A stretch of 64,000 nucleotides of DNA from contig CAYQMG010000188.1 of assembly GCA_964418585.1 (NCBI GenBank), positions 1 through 64,000 on the forward strand, given 5' to 3'. The translations under genes and the position numbers were made by a program. Every line of letters starts with the position of its first letter. The first letter of the stretch is position 1. Shown here in pieces: positions 27,253 through 36,230 of the stretch. The stretch comes from JAJRTE01 sp964418585 (GTDB taxonomy: Bacteria > Myxococcota_A > UBA796 > JAJRTE01). The notes beneath the pieces were generated by a model that was not told where the DNA came from, did no database searches, and was given only the letters and a program-made list of their open reading frames with translations.

Positions 27253-28653
27253 ATGACACATCATTCCATGGAGACCGGTTTCGACGGACTGGACGCCGGA
27301 GAACGACCGGTGGTGGTGCCCGGGGTACAAACTCTGGGCGCTGCACGCACCGCCCGGGCGAAACGGAGCGCAGGATACCGCGCGTGTCCCTTTCGAAGAA
27401 GTCTGCTCGACGGGTTGCTTCGGGTAACCGAGCCTTCCCGTCGGCACCTTCGTGCCATCGAGTACGTGCTCTACCACGCGCTTACGCACAAAGACGGGGC
27501 TGTGCGCAAGTTGCGTCCGCACGCGATCCAGGTCGACATCTTGGCCCAGCACCGGATTCATCCGGACCGCAGAGCCGGGCAGGAGGCGGTGCAGCGCTAT
27601 CAAAACATCATCGACCAGGCCTTGGCGGTGCGCAGCCTGGAAGAACTCGAGGCCTCCGGGTTGTTGGAAAGTGCCCGGGAAATCAAGTATGAACTGGGCA
27701 AGCGGTACTTGAATCAGGAGGCGGTGTGCGCTGCCGTGGCCTGCTTGTTGGTTTTCGAACGGTTGGTCATGACCCGCGGATTCATCGGCGAGTACGAGCC
27801 TCGAGACCCCGCATGGCGAGAAGGACGGTTGCCTATCGAGCCACACCCGGACCGGCCGTTGTTGCCCGGCGGCGCCGAGGAGATCGTGGACGTGTGGGAG
27901 CAGTTCGAGGCCCAGGGCGGAGCGGAGCCGATGGGTCACGCGGTCCCCATGCACGAAGTCGGGGGGAGCGGTCGCGGTGAACAAGGTGTGGGCGAGGCGG
28001 AATTGCCGTTGGCAGGCACCTCGAGGCCGATTTCGTCATCCGAGCCCTCGGGACAGCAGTCCCGGACGGTCCCGGATCCTCCGTGGGAGATCCAGGCCAG
28101 GCGCATGGGCAGGGCAGCCCCCTACTCGAGCCACGAGGCGCAGAAGGGGCGGCGCCGGGTCCGTGTATCCAAGCAAGGGCGGCTTTCGGAACAGGTACGT
28201 CGCTTTCGGCACGTTATGCTGGGGCTGGCGGGCCTGTGTCTGGCCGTTGCGCTCCTGGCCGGTGGGCAAATCCTGGTGGCAGGAGGCCATCCAGTGCCCG
28301 TGGTGTCCCCCGCGTATCAGGCTTATGATCTCAGTTCCCACCCACGCTCATCAGTCATTTCAAGCGCGAGACGGCTCGACGGGCGTCTCCTTCTGGTGGC
28401 ACGCGACGCATGGAACGACCTGACCGTGGACGAACGGCATGCCGTGGTGGCGGAATTCGCCAGAACCTGGCTCGAGCAGGACGGAATTCTCGAAATTGTG
28501 GTCTTTGACGATCGAGGCCGGGTGCTGGCCGACGCACGTGGAGGTCGTGTCTCCGTGACCCCTCTGCCGAAACGAAGAGTCGGAGGGTCACCCACCCGTA
28601 CCATCGGACTCAGAGAGCCCATCGAGAAAGGAGCTGGCCTGGGCACACGCTGA
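27253..28653 (+). CDS. Hypothetical single-pass membrane protein
   Basis: 466 residues, with GAGGTAGGA about 5 bases before the ATG. No known family is recognised. A helical, soluble N-terminal domain (about residues 55-190, with RHLRAIEYVLYHALTHKDG and EIKYELGKRYLNQEAVCAAV) is followed by a low-complexity linker and a membrane segment near 325-345 (LGLAGLCLAVALLAGGQILV). A C-terminal domain of about 110 residues includes WNDLTVDERHAVVAEFARTW and LEIVVFDDRGRVLAD. The layout suggests a cytoplasmic N-terminus and an extracytoplasmic C-terminus. It is divergent from the PilZ gene. Confidence 0.75.
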   Translation: MTHHSMETGFDGLDAGERPVVVPGVQTLGAARTARAKRSAGYRACPFRRSLLDGLLRVTEPSRRHLRAIEYVLYHALTHKDGAVRKLRPHAIQVDILAQHRIHPDRRAGQEAVQRYQNIIDQALAVRSLEELEASGLLESAREIKYELGKRYLNQEAVCAAVACLLVFERLVMTRGFIGEYEPRDPAWREGRLPIEPHPDRPLLPGGAEEIVDVWEQFEAQGGAEPMGHAVPMHEVGGSGRGEQGVGEAELPLAGTSRPISSSEPSGQQSRTVPDPPWEIQARRMGRAAPYSSHEAQKGRRRVRVSKQGRLSEQVRRFRHVMLGLAGLCLAVALLAGGQILVAGGHPVPVVSPAYQAYDLSSHPRSSVISSARRLDGRLLLVARDAWNDLTVDERHAVVAEFARTWLEQDGILEIVVFDDRGRVLADARGGRVSVTPLPKRRVGGSPTRTIGLREPIEKGAGLGTR

Positions 28654-28729
28654 TGCGACGGATTGATGTGGCATCCATTCGTTGGCGCAAGCAGTGCTGT
28701 CCGCCAGGAGGAGAGGTATGGCCAGTGAC

Positions 28730-30538
28730 CTAGCCGCAGCCTGGCACCTCGACGGTCACGTAGGTAGGAGGCCCGATCGAACCCGCCACTCGACCCACCG
28801 CTTGCACCTCGTATCGACCATCGCGGTCCGGCGTCATCTCGAATGTGGTGCCCGTACTCTCGGCGCCGACCACCCGGCTTTGTGCAGGCCCCTGTACCAC
28901 GCGCCACAGGATTGAGGTCTCGAGAGGCTCATCCGGGAGCGTGGCGGTGAACACCCACGTGGCACAGCCGGAGTCTGGTTCGGAGCTTACCGAGGGGGCC
29001 GGCACCAGCAGCGGGGCAAGGGACGCACAGGCCCGGTCCTCCGGGTCATCCGGGATCGTGATGGCGCCGGGGAAGGTCCAGGGGTCGGTGTCGTCGCAAT
29101 CCCCGTCTATTTCAGAGAAGCCGTCCCCATCGTCGTCGTGGAGTGGGGTGCCTTCGTCCACAAGGCCGTCGCAGTCGTTGTCCGTGCCATCGGCCACCTC
29201 GAGCCATCCGCCCCGGACATGCGGGTCGGTGTCGTCGCAATCCCCGTCCTCTTCGCTCTGGCCGTCCCCATCGTCGTCATACCGTTCCGTGGTTTCGTCC
29301 ACAAGGCCGTCGCAATCCTCGTCCAGTCCGTCGAGAATTTCCGGAGCCCCCGGATAGATCGCCGGGGAGCGATCGTCGCAATCCCCGTCCAGTTCCGAGA
29401 ATCCGTCATGGTCGTCGTCATGGCCGATGGTGCCCTCGTCCACGGTGCCGTCGCAGTTGTCGTCCCGTCCATCGTGCTGCTCCTCGGCACCCGGGTACAC
29501 AGAGGGATCCGAATCGTCGCAGTCACCCCCCACCTCGGCGAAGCCATCTCCATCGTCATCCCGGCCGATGGTGCCCTCGTCCACGGTGCCGTCGCAATCG
29601 TCGTCGGCGCCGTTGGATGCCTCGATGGCTCCCGGGTGGCGGTCGGGGTCGGCGTCGTCACAATCTCCGTCGACCTCGGCGAATCCGTCCTCATCGTCGT
29701 CGTGTGCGGTGGTCCCCTCGTCCACAGTGCCGTCGCAGTCGTTGTCCACTCCGTCCAGGAGTTCAGGGGCGAACGGTGCCACGTCGGCGCGTGAGTCGTC
29801 ACAGTCTCCCTCTGCCTCCGAGAACCCGTCTCCGTCGTCGTCCGTGGCCATGGTGCCCTCATCCGGGACCCCGTCGCAGTCGTTGCCTTTCCCGTCGACC
29901 ACATCCGGTGCACCGGGATAGATGGACGGGTCGGTGTCGTCACAATCATTCTGATACTCGGCGAACCCGTCCCCGTCGTCGTCGTGTGCGGTGGTCCCCT
30001 CGTCCACGGTGCCATCGCAGTCGTTGTCCACCCCGTCGGGGATTTCATCGGCTCCTGGGTAGCTGGTCGGCGAGGCAGGCGCACAGTCGTCCGCGACGAA
30101 CCCATCGCCGTCAGGGTCGGAGTCTTCGGGCACGATGTCGAGGGCAAAGGCGGTGGCCAGCCGGGAGGTCGTGTCAGAGACCTCGAGTACGAGTGTCACG
30201 GTTTGAGGCTCGGCAGGAGCCTGGTAGGTGGTGACCCGGGCGTGAGGGTCGGCGAAGGTTCCGGCCGTGGCGGTCCACGAGAAGGTGAGCGGATCGCCAT
30301 CTGCGTCCATGGCCGTTGCCGACACCTTGGCCATCCCGAGGGGCAAGATACGGGAAGGTTGGATGAGGGCTTCGATGAGGGCGGGGGGATGGTTGGTTTC
30401 CTCGAGGTCTGTTCGGGGCGGCGTCCCGCATGCCCCCAGGGCGGCTGCCAGCCAGAGGATGGCTCGAGCCGTGGGGGCGAAGCGTCTGCTTGGGGCGCGG
30501 GCGGCCTGAACAGGGGTGTCACAGGGTTCCAATGGCAC
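28730..30538 (-). CDS. Lipoprotein with multiple MopE-type metal-binding repeats
   Basis: 602 residues. The N-terminus has a signal sequence ending in a lipobox (LAAALGAC, near residue 37), so the protein is probably a lipoprotein. An Ig/PKD-like domain (about 50-135) follows. Then come seven full repeats and one partial repeat of about 46 residues (roughly 137-485), each with DDDGDGF, GDCDD, YPGA and DNDCDGTVDEGT elements. This is the putative metal-binding (MopE-like) motif of methanotroph and myxobacterial surface proteins; calcium or copper binding is plausible. A second beta-rich domain ends the protein. No ligand or partner is evident. Confidence 0.88.
   Translation of the reverse strand: MPLEPCDTPVQAARAPSRRFAPTARAILWLAAALGACGTPPRTDLEETNHPPALIEALIQPSRILPLGMAKVSATAMDADGDPLTFSWTATAGTFADPHARVTTYQAPAEPQTVTLVLEVSDTTSRLATAFALDIVPEDSDPDGDGFVADDCAPASPTSYPGADEIPDGVDNDCDGTVDEGTTAHDDDGDGFAEYQNDCDDTDPSIYPGAPDVVDGKGNDCDGVPDEGTMATDDDGDGFSEAEGDCDDSRADVAPFAPELLDGVDNDCDGTVDEGTTAHDDDEDGFAEVDGDCDDADPDRHPGAIEASNGADDDCDGTVDEGTIGRDDDGDGFAEVGGDCDDSDPSVYPGAEEQHDGRDDNCDGTVDEGTIGHDDDHDGFSELDGDCDDRSPAIYPGAPEILDGLDEDCDGLVDETTERYDDDGDGQSEEDGDCDDTDPHVRGGWLEVADGTDNDCDGLVDEGTPLHDDDGDGFSEIDGDCDDTDPWTFPGAITIPDDPEDRACASLAPLLVPAPSVSSEPDSGCATWVFTATLPDEPLETSILWRVVQGPAQSRVVGAESTGTTFEMTPDRDGRYEVQAVGRVAGSIGPPTYVTVEVPGCG
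29040..30130 (-). repeat. Tandem array of about 138-bp coding repeats (MopE-type)
   Basis: Seven full copies and one partial copy of a unit coding for about 46 residues. The conserved pieces encode DNDCDG, GTxxxDDDGDGF and GDCDD. The copies differ at many synonymous and non-synonymous positions, so the array is not recently expanded. Confidence 0.85.
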
Positions 30539-30608
30539 CAGGAACTCTCCTACTTGACATGGGCGGAGCCAGGCGGTTGAGCGGCGCAGGGTCTCGATTT
30601 CCGTCTCG

Positions 30609-32024
30609 TTACGGGAACACCTTGCCCGGATTCATGATATCATGTGGGTCGAGTGAACGCTTCAACTGCTTCTGGACAGAGATCAGGGCGCCGGTTTGCT
30701 CCAGTCCGAGGAATCGACGTTTGGTTGCGCCGATTCCGTGCTCTCCCGACAGAGTGCCGCCCAGGGCAATGGTTTCGTGGAACAGTGCAGCCGCAGCCCG
30801 TTCCACCTCGTCGTGCCGCTCATCTTCCTGGTAGAGGAAGTTGACGTGCAGGTTGCCGTCTCCGGCGTGTCCGTAGGCCACGATGTGCAAGTCGGTTCGG
30901 GCTCGCAAGGATTCCAGGAAATCCACGACCCGGGGGAGCCGGCCCGGTGGCACCGCGATGTCCTCGGACCGTCGCCACCGGAATCGCTCCTTGATCAGCA
31001 CGGACACCTCCTTTCTCGCCGCCCACAATCGCCGCAGTCCTTCCCCGTCTCCGGCAACGGCCACTTCCAGGCTGCGGGGCCCCAGAACCTCCGCAAACCG
31101 CTCCAGTGTGGCCTCGAGCACGGCGGGTGTGCCGTGGACCTCGAACAGGAGGGCAGCCTCGGCTCGAGCAGGGATGGGGACCACGTTGGACATGGCCTCG
31201 AGAGCATGCCGGTCGAAGAACTCGGCTGCAGCAGGCACCACACCGGCCCTGTGCAGCGCCACCAGGGACCCCACCGCTTCCGAGGCGGAGGAGAAGGGGA
31301 CGAACAGGGTCTTCCGGTCCCCCGGGTGTGGGGTGAGCCGGACGGTGACCTCGACCACCACCGCCAGGGTCCCCTCGGAGCCCACGATGAGCGATGTGAG
31401 GTCATAGCCGGTCGTGCTCTTCGTGGTTCGGCGGCCCACGGTGAGGCGGCGGCCTCCTGCCAGGACCACCTGAAGGCCCAGCACGTGGGCACGGGTGGCG
31501 CCGTATTTCATGGAGCACGGCCCGGCCGCGTTCGTGGCGACGTTGCCGCCGATGGAACAGGTGTCAAGGCTGTTCGGGTCGGGCGGATAGTAGAGTCCTC
31601 GAGCCATCACCTCCTCGTGGAGTCGGCCCGTAACCAGTCCGGGTTCCGCACGCGCCAGCCGGTTGGCCGTATCGATCTCCAGGAGGTGGTCCATGCGCTC
31701 GAGACTCAACACAATCCCGCCGTAGAGCGGAACAGCACCGCCCACCTTGCCGGTACCGGCGCCTCGAGGCGTGACTGGAATGCGTTCTCGATCTGCGAAC
31801 TCGAGCACGGCCGCCACGTCCTCGGCCGATCGGACACGGACCACCGCTGCAGGCAGGACCGGAGCAATGGGTGACTCGTCTGCGGCGTACTTGGCCCGGG
31901 CCTTATGGTCCAGGAGGACCTGTTCTCGTCCCACAATGGCCCGGAGAGCCTGGACCTGGGGAGAGGACAGGGCACCCACCACTCGAGATGGATCAATGTC
32001 CGGCGGAGGATGCGGGGCGTTCAT
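30609..32024 (-). CDS. FAD-linked oxidase of the glycolate/D-lactate dehydrogenase type (GlcD-like)
   Basis: 471 residues from ATG 32024, with GGGAGGAG upstream. The PCMH-type FAD domain is seen in VTPRGAGTGKVGGAVPLYGG, then DPNSLDTCSIGGNVATNAAG and LIVGSEGTLAVV. The C-terminal cap domain has YGHAGDGNLHVNFLY and LSGEHGIGATKRRFL. The family oxidises 2-hydroxy acids such as glycolate, D-lactate or D-2-hydroxyglutarate. The start overlaps the deacetylase stop (ATGA), so it is the last gene of the operon that includes FkbH and an acyl carrier protein. Its substrate could therefore be a hydroxyacid made in that pathway. Confidence 0.9.
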   Translation of the reverse strand: MNAPHPPPDIDPSRVVGALSSPQVQALRAIVGREQVLLDHKARAKYAADESPIAPVLPAAVVRVRSAEDVAAVLEFADRERIPVTPRGAGTGKVGGAVPLYGGIVLSLERMDHLLEIDTANRLARAEPGLVTGRLHEEVMARGLYYPPDPNSLDTCSIGGNVATNAAGPCSMKYGATRAHVLGLQVVLAGGRRLTVGRRTTKSTTGYDLTSLIVGSEGTLAVVVEVTVRLTPHPGDRKTLFVPFSSASEAVGSLVALHRAGVVPAAAEFFDRHALEAMSNVVPIPARAEAALLFEVHGTPAVLEATLERFAEVLGPRSLEVAVAGDGEGLRRLWAARKEVSVLIKERFRWRRSEDIAVPPGRLPRVVDFLESLRARTDLHIVAYGHAGDGNLHVNFLYQEDERHDEVERAAAALFHETIALGGTLSGEHGIGATKRRFLGLEQTGALISVQKQLKRSLDPHDIMNPGKVFP

Positions 32025-32779
32025 GACTCCTCCCGAGCCACGTGGTCGATCAGGTCCGAGATGGACCAGGCACGGGCCCCGGTGGCGGCCAGATGTTGGA
32101 GCAGGGCGTCGAGCAACGTGGCGGCGCCCGGCCCGTGGTGGCGGAGCGGATCGACCTCCGAAGGATGGGCCGCCTGAAGGCTCTGGACCTGACGCTTGAG
32201 CGCCCGATAGGGCGCCATGCCCGGCGAATTCAGGTAGACGTGGATCGGATGGAAATTGAACACCTTGAGGCCGGCTCCGATGGCGAGGTAGGGAGGCAGA
32301 ACCCAGCAAGGCTCTCGCCGTTCCATCTCGAAGTCGTCCTCCCAGAAAAACGGCACGCGCCACAACGTCTGTCCCGACCAGTGGTAGGGAAACGGCCTCA
32401 ATCCAGGTGTTCGAGGTAGGAACAGGGTGACGTCGATGTCCAGCGGGGTGGTCCGGATCACCAGATCGAGAAGTCGGGTCGATTGCACCAGTCCATGGGT
32501 CCGCAGGGCACGCGCGCCGGGCACCAGGGACAGCACGTGCTGGAGAACCGCTTCCGGACTCGTCCCATGCGTGGAGCCCTCGAGAAAGTTGGGGTGAACC
32601 CCAAGCTCGAACAGATCCGGTCTCGCAGCAAGCCGTTGGAGCGCAGCGCTCGAGTGGGTGACGAACCAGGTGGAGCGCACTCCGGCACGGACGAATCGGT
32701 CGGCAACCGCATCGATGACAAAGTCAGGCGCCCAGTCCACGTCGAGGGTGATGAGCACCAGGTCCTGAAAGGAGGACAT
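32021..32779 (-). CDS. Polysaccharide deacetylase-like protein (WbmS-like)
   Basis: 252 residues from ATG 32779, with GGGAGA 7 bases upstream. It has the NodB-fold opening LITLDVDWAPDFVIDAVADR, where the acidic pair replaces TFDDG, then STWFVTHSS, and the metal-ligand region FELGVHPNFLEGSTH. These features match the WbmS-type branch of carbohydrate deacetylases. A role in removing an acyl group from an amino sugar is likely. It sits between the acyl carrier protein and the FAD-linked oxidase. Confidence 0.78.
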   Translation of the reverse strand: MSSFQDLVLITLDVDWAPDFVIDAVADRFVRAGVRSTWFVTHSSAALQRLAARPDLFELGVHPNFLEGSTHGTSPEAVLQHVLSLVPGARALRTHGLVQSTRLLDLVIRTTPLDIDVTLFLPRTPGLRPFPYHWSGQTLWRVPFFWEDDFEMERREPCWVLPPYLAIGAGLKVFNFHPIHVYLNSPGMAPYRALKRQVQSLQAAHPSEVDPLRHHGPGAATLLDALLQHLAATGARAWSISDLIDHVAREES

Positions 32780-32809
32780 GACCGCGTCTCCCGTCTCGTG
32801 CTGCACGGA

Positions 32810-33055
32810 TCACTTCGGTTCGGGCAGCGCCCCAAGGGTGACCAGGGCGTCCCGGATTTTGCGCACCGAGTTCAGCTCCATCAAGCTGTCCGAGGGAAAG
32901 CGGACGGAGAAAGTCGCCTCGAGCTCCAGCATGAGGGCCACCTGCGCCATGGAGTCCCATTGTGCGATGGTCTGCGGGCTCGAGTCCAGGTCCAGTTCAT
33001 CCTCGGGCACTTTGAGCACCCGGGCGATAGTTGTCAGCAACACGTTTTCGGACAT
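32810..33055 (-). CDS. Acyl carrier protein
   Basis: 81 residues, the standard size. Four helices are apparent. The phosphopantetheine attachment serine is in QWDSMAQVALMLELEATF. It lies 3 bases after the FkbH-like gene. That proximity suggests it carries the glyceryl or hydroxyacyl group made by that enzyme, and is not the housekeeping fatty-acid carrier. Confidence 0.88.
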   Translation of the reverse strand: MSENVLLTTIARVLKVPEDELDLDSSPQTIAQWDSMAQVALMLELEATFSVRFPSDSLMELNSVRKIRDALVTLGALPEPK

Positions 33056-33058
33056 CGT

Positions 33059-34777
33059 TCATGCCTCGACTTTCAAGGTCAACCAGCTCGGAACCGAGAG
33101 CTTCTCCACAGGAATCGAGATATGGTATCCCCCCGCTTCCGTGGGGCTCAGCGTCAGTCCCAGTTCGTCGAAAAATCGTTTCACCGGTGCATTGCGGGCG
33201 GTGGGCACGAACAGGGCGCGGAGGCGTGCCCCGCTCTCCCGGGCCCGGCCGGCAAGAAAGGCCAGGAATCCGTGCTCGATGGTTCGACCCAACGCCCGGC
33301 AACTCAGCAAGAAGGTGTCGAGTTCCCAGGGGTCGGTCCCGCGCCTTACAATGGCCATTCCCACAATCCCCAGGTCGCCGAATCGATCCGACACCTGGAG
33401 GCTGTAGACATCCACGTCGGGATCGTCCATGAAGTGCTCGATTTCGGCCAGCGTGTACCGTTTTGTGGACATGTTGAATTGATTCGTTTTCATCACCATC
33501 TGGGCGAGGCGCGGCAGCGAAAACCCGTCTGCGCGCCGGATCGTCATCTCGATGGCGCAGGCACGGTAGAACTCCTCGGGTGTTCGTTCAGCCATGGACT
33601 CCCGGACCTCTCGCCGTCGCGCTTCCTCGCGGTACATCGTACTCCGTCGGAGATCCTCCCCGGTCAGCACCAGCGTGTCGAAGGCCTCGAGTCCGAACAG
33701 GAAGGCAGCGTAGTCCGCAGCGTCGGCAGGGACCTCGGGGACCAGCACCTCGGGGAGCCGTTCCCGGACCAGGGCACGTTCCACCGGGGAGTCGTCCCAG
33801 AACACCAGGCTGTCCAGTCCGATGTCAATCTTGCGTGCGATCCGTTCGAGGGCTGCGGGCTTGTCCCCCCACCCGATCTCCATGGCGGTGAAATCCGACG
33901 CTTTCAGGATCATGCCCGGATGGGATCGAAACACCTCGAGGGCGTCGTCGGGGTTGTTCTTGCTGCACACGGCCAGGAGGACGCCCCGGTGTATCAGGGA
34001 TTTCACCGCGCGCTGGAATTCCAGGTAGGCCAGGCCGGGACCTGAATGGCCGAGCAGGATCCCCTCGACACCGTCCTCGCCCACCACACCGCCCCACAGA
34101 GTGTTATCCAGATCGAGGACGAGGCACTTGCGGCGGGCATGCTGTGTGGTTCGGACGGCCCTGGCCAGGAAAGCAGCAAGGCGGGGATAGGCGGACCGGG
34201 CGAGCCGCATGCGGCCGACAGGCCACAGGCGCGGATCCTCCCAGGTCGACCATCCAGTCTCCAGAATCAGGGCCTCGAGGTCCAGGAAGAACACCGTGGC
34301 ATGCCGGGACGCGAGCGCCTGAATTTGCCGGTCGAACGCACGGACCGCAGCGCGCCACGAGTAGCCCGAGTTGCCCTCGAGCAACCCCAGGGAATGGCGC
34401 GGCGGCATGGTCAGGCCGCAGCAGAACACGGTAGTCCCGGGGAGTCGCTCGAGCAGGAACGCCACCCCGGACTCCAGCGCTTTGGCCGCCTCCGTCCCCC
34501 GGCGCTCAGCCTCCTCCGCGGTGGGCACTTCCTGAAACGCACCAGGGACCACGTCCCGCACGTCCAGGTAAAGGACCACCACATGGGGCGCGAATCCGTA
34601 GAGACCCGACGAAGGATTGCGCAGGTCGCTCTCCCACTGCCCGTATCCGCTGAAGTAGGTCTCTGAAGGGCACCCCCGGGCCTCCAGGGCGTCCTCGAGA
34701 GGTTGACGGACCAGATCCACGTTGAACGAACAGAGCACGGCCACTCGAGTCCGACGGCTGCTGTCTGTTGCCGGCAT
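33059..34777 (-). CDS. FkbH-like HAD-IIIC family protein
   Basis: 572 residues from ATG 34777, preceded by GAGAGGTGA. The N-terminal half (SGNH-like, with YSWRAAVRAFDRQI) is followed by the HAD catalytic motif CLVLDLDNTLWGGVVGEDG near residue 217. Then come VCSKNNPDDA and DDSPVERALV, and a C-terminal GNAT-like region (QFNMSTKRYT, then CRALGRTIEHGFLAFLA). FkbH enzymes transfer the glyceryl group of 1,3-bisphosphoglycerate to an acyl carrier protein and remove phosphate. The acyl carrier protein gene follows directly. This gene is probably the first dedicated step of the operon. Confidence 0.92.
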   Translation of the reverse strand: MPATDSSRRTRVAVLCSFNVDLVRQPLEDALEARGCPSETYFSGYGQWESDLRNPSSGLYGFAPHVVVLYLDVRDVVPGAFQEVPTAEEAERRGTEAAKALESGVAFLLERLPGTTVFCCGLTMPPRHSLGLLEGNSGYSWRAAVRAFDRQIQALASRHATVFFLDLEALILETGWSTWEDPRLWPVGRMRLARSAYPRLAAFLARAVRTTQHARRKCLVLDLDNTLWGGVVGEDGVEGILLGHSGPGLAYLEFQRAVKSLIHRGVLLAVCSKNNPDDALEVFRSHPGMILKASDFTAMEIGWGDKPAALERIARKIDIGLDSLVFWDDSPVERALVRERLPEVLVPEVPADAADYAAFLFGLEAFDTLVLTGEDLRRSTMYREEARRREVRESMAERTPEEFYRACAIEMTIRRADGFSLPRLAQMVMKTNQFNMSTKRYTLAEIEHFMDDPDVDVYSLQVSDRFGDLGIVGMAIVRRGTDPWELDTFLLSCRALGRTIEHGFLAFLAGRARESGARLRALFVPTARNAPVKRFFDELGLTLSPTEAGGYHISIPVEKLSVPSWLTLKVEA

Positions 34778-34779
34778 GC

Positions 34780-35202
34780 TCACCTCTCCAGGAACTCCAC
34801 CAGGGCACGGTGCCAGTAGACAAAAGCCACCCTCCGACCCTCGAGAGCGGCGGCGGGAAGCGGAGGACGCACGGTCAGACCCTGGTGCGACCGAATCCAG
34901 TCCAACGTACGTTCCAGGTCGGCGCACTCGTAGCAAAGATGGTACACACCTCCACCGGTCTTGCCCAGGAAACCGTCCACCGGACTCCCCGGCCCGCCGG
35001 GCGCCACTACTTCCACCAGGACTTCGGTCCCGAGTTGCCAGAACTGAACCCGTACCCCTTGATGCGGATCTTCCACCACGGGAGACACCGCCCGGTAGCC
35101 GAGGGCGCGATACAACGCCGTACCCTCGTCCAGACTCGTTGCAGCGACTCCCAGATGGTGCAGTCGAAGTCCCAGTTCAGCCGGAAAAACGGCCTCTTCC
35201 AT
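34780..35202 (-). CDS. VOC (glyoxalase/epimerase-like) family protein
   Basis: 140 residues from ATG 35202, which has a perfect AGGAGGTG site; a longer frame begins at 35256. RLHHLGVAATSLDEGTALYR and GGGVYHLCYECADLERTLDW are the two metal-binding beta-alpha-beta units, as in methylmalonyl-CoA epimerase. It could epimerise or otherwise process an acyl intermediate. It ends 3 bases before the FkbH-like gene. Confidence 0.85.
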   Translation of the reverse strand: MEEAVFPAELGLRLHHLGVAATSLDEGTALYRALGYRAVSPVVEDPHQGVRVQFWQLGTEVLVEVVAPGGPGSPVDGFLGKTGGGVYHLCYECADLERTLDWIRSHQGLTVRPPLPAAALEGRRVAFVYWHRALVEFLER

Positions 35203-35245
35203 GACACCTCCTGCCCGTGTCTCCCCCAACGCGGAAACCCTCGGG

Positions 35246-36157
35246 TCATCGGCCACGTTGCGCGTGCCAGTGGTTCAACAAAAAACGATCGTGGGGAATC
35301 GCAAAATTCCCGGTCACTCGAGACCCCGCCGCCACGTTGGTCACCACCACTGCTCCGAGGGATATCGTGCTCCCCGAACCGATCTCCAGTCCGTCCGCCA
35401 GCGTGGCACCGGTCCCGATCCACACGTCGTCCCCGACCTCTGTGCTGCCGGAAATCGCTGTGTTGGCAGCAATCAGGCACCGCCGCCCAATACGTACGTT
35501 GTGAGAAATGTTCACCAGCGCATCGATCTTGGTCTGCTCCCCAACCTCGGTGTCCCCGCCGAAAAGACCTCGAGCAATGTGGCTGTTCGCAAGCACCTCT
35601 ACTTCACGGTGAAGGTGAACCCCTCCCCCGTGTTCGATCGACAGGATACCACCACCCACACGCTTGAACTCGAATCCACTCCCCCCCAGGGTCACGTTGG
35701 CGCGGATGACCACTCGCTCGTCCAGAATGGTGTTGGGATGCACCACCACGTGGGCGCCGATCTGAACGTGAGGGCCAATCTCCACATTGTGATCCGCCAC
35801 GACAGCAGTCGGATGGATCCGCGCCGACGGATCAATCCGGTTGGCACGCCGGGGACGGTAGAATTCCGTGTTGCGAACCAGCCAGTTGTGGAGCCGGAAA
35901 AACGCCCATCGCGGCTCCGGAGATACAATGACTCCCAGACCCTTCCCCCGCGATTCCCCCTCCAGCCGCGCAAACACCGCCTCGGAACACACCAGGCACG
36001 AGAGATACTCGTTGCGAAGTACCTCCGGGACATACTTCTCATCCTCTGCAAACGAAAGCATGTCCGGCGTGGACCCCCGCAGGGTCCCCAGCGACGCGAA
36101 CGTGCCCGAGCGTGCCAGTCGGCCCCCCGTGATGGGCAAGGCGTCTTCCAGTTGCAT
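35246..36157 (-). CDS. LpxD-like left-handed beta-helix acyltransferase
   Basis: 303 residues, GAGGAG before the ATG. An N-terminal domain (residues 1-100) is followed by hexapeptide repeats (IDPSARIHPTAVVADHNVEI, then GPHVQIGAHVVVHPN, then EVGDDVWIGTGATLADGLEI and VTGNFAIPHD). The fold and length match UDP-3-O-acylglucosamine N-acyltransferase (LpxD). The location beside an acyl carrier protein suggests transfer of an acyl group to an amino sugar. It is probably not the housekeeping lpxD, since no lipid A genes lie nearby. Confidence 0.85.
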   Translation of the reverse strand: MQLEDALPITGGRLARSGTFASLGTLRGSTPDMLSFAEDEKYVPEVLRNEYLSCLVCSEAVFARLEGESRGKGLGVIVSPEPRWAFFRLHNWLVRNTEFYRPRRANRIDPSARIHPTAVVADHNVEIGPHVQIGAHVVVHPNTILDERVVIRANVTLGGSGFEFKRVGGGILSIEHGGGVHLHREVEVLANSHIARGLFGGDTEVGEQTKIDALVNISHNVRIGRRCLIAANTAISGSTEVGDDVWIGTGATLADGLEIGSGSTISLGAVVVTNVAAGSRVTGNFAIPHDRFLLNHWHAQRGR

Positions 36158-36230
36158 TGCCGGTCTCCTCTTCGGTTCTCAGGTGCAGGCAATCGATGGG
36201 GCCGCTGCCTTTCTCTACCCCGTCGAGCCG

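Noticed and set aside
29040..30130. Repeat array considered as CRISPR
   Set aside because: The units are about 138 bases, diverged, in frame and coding for MopE-type motifs; there are no identical short repeats with unique spacers.
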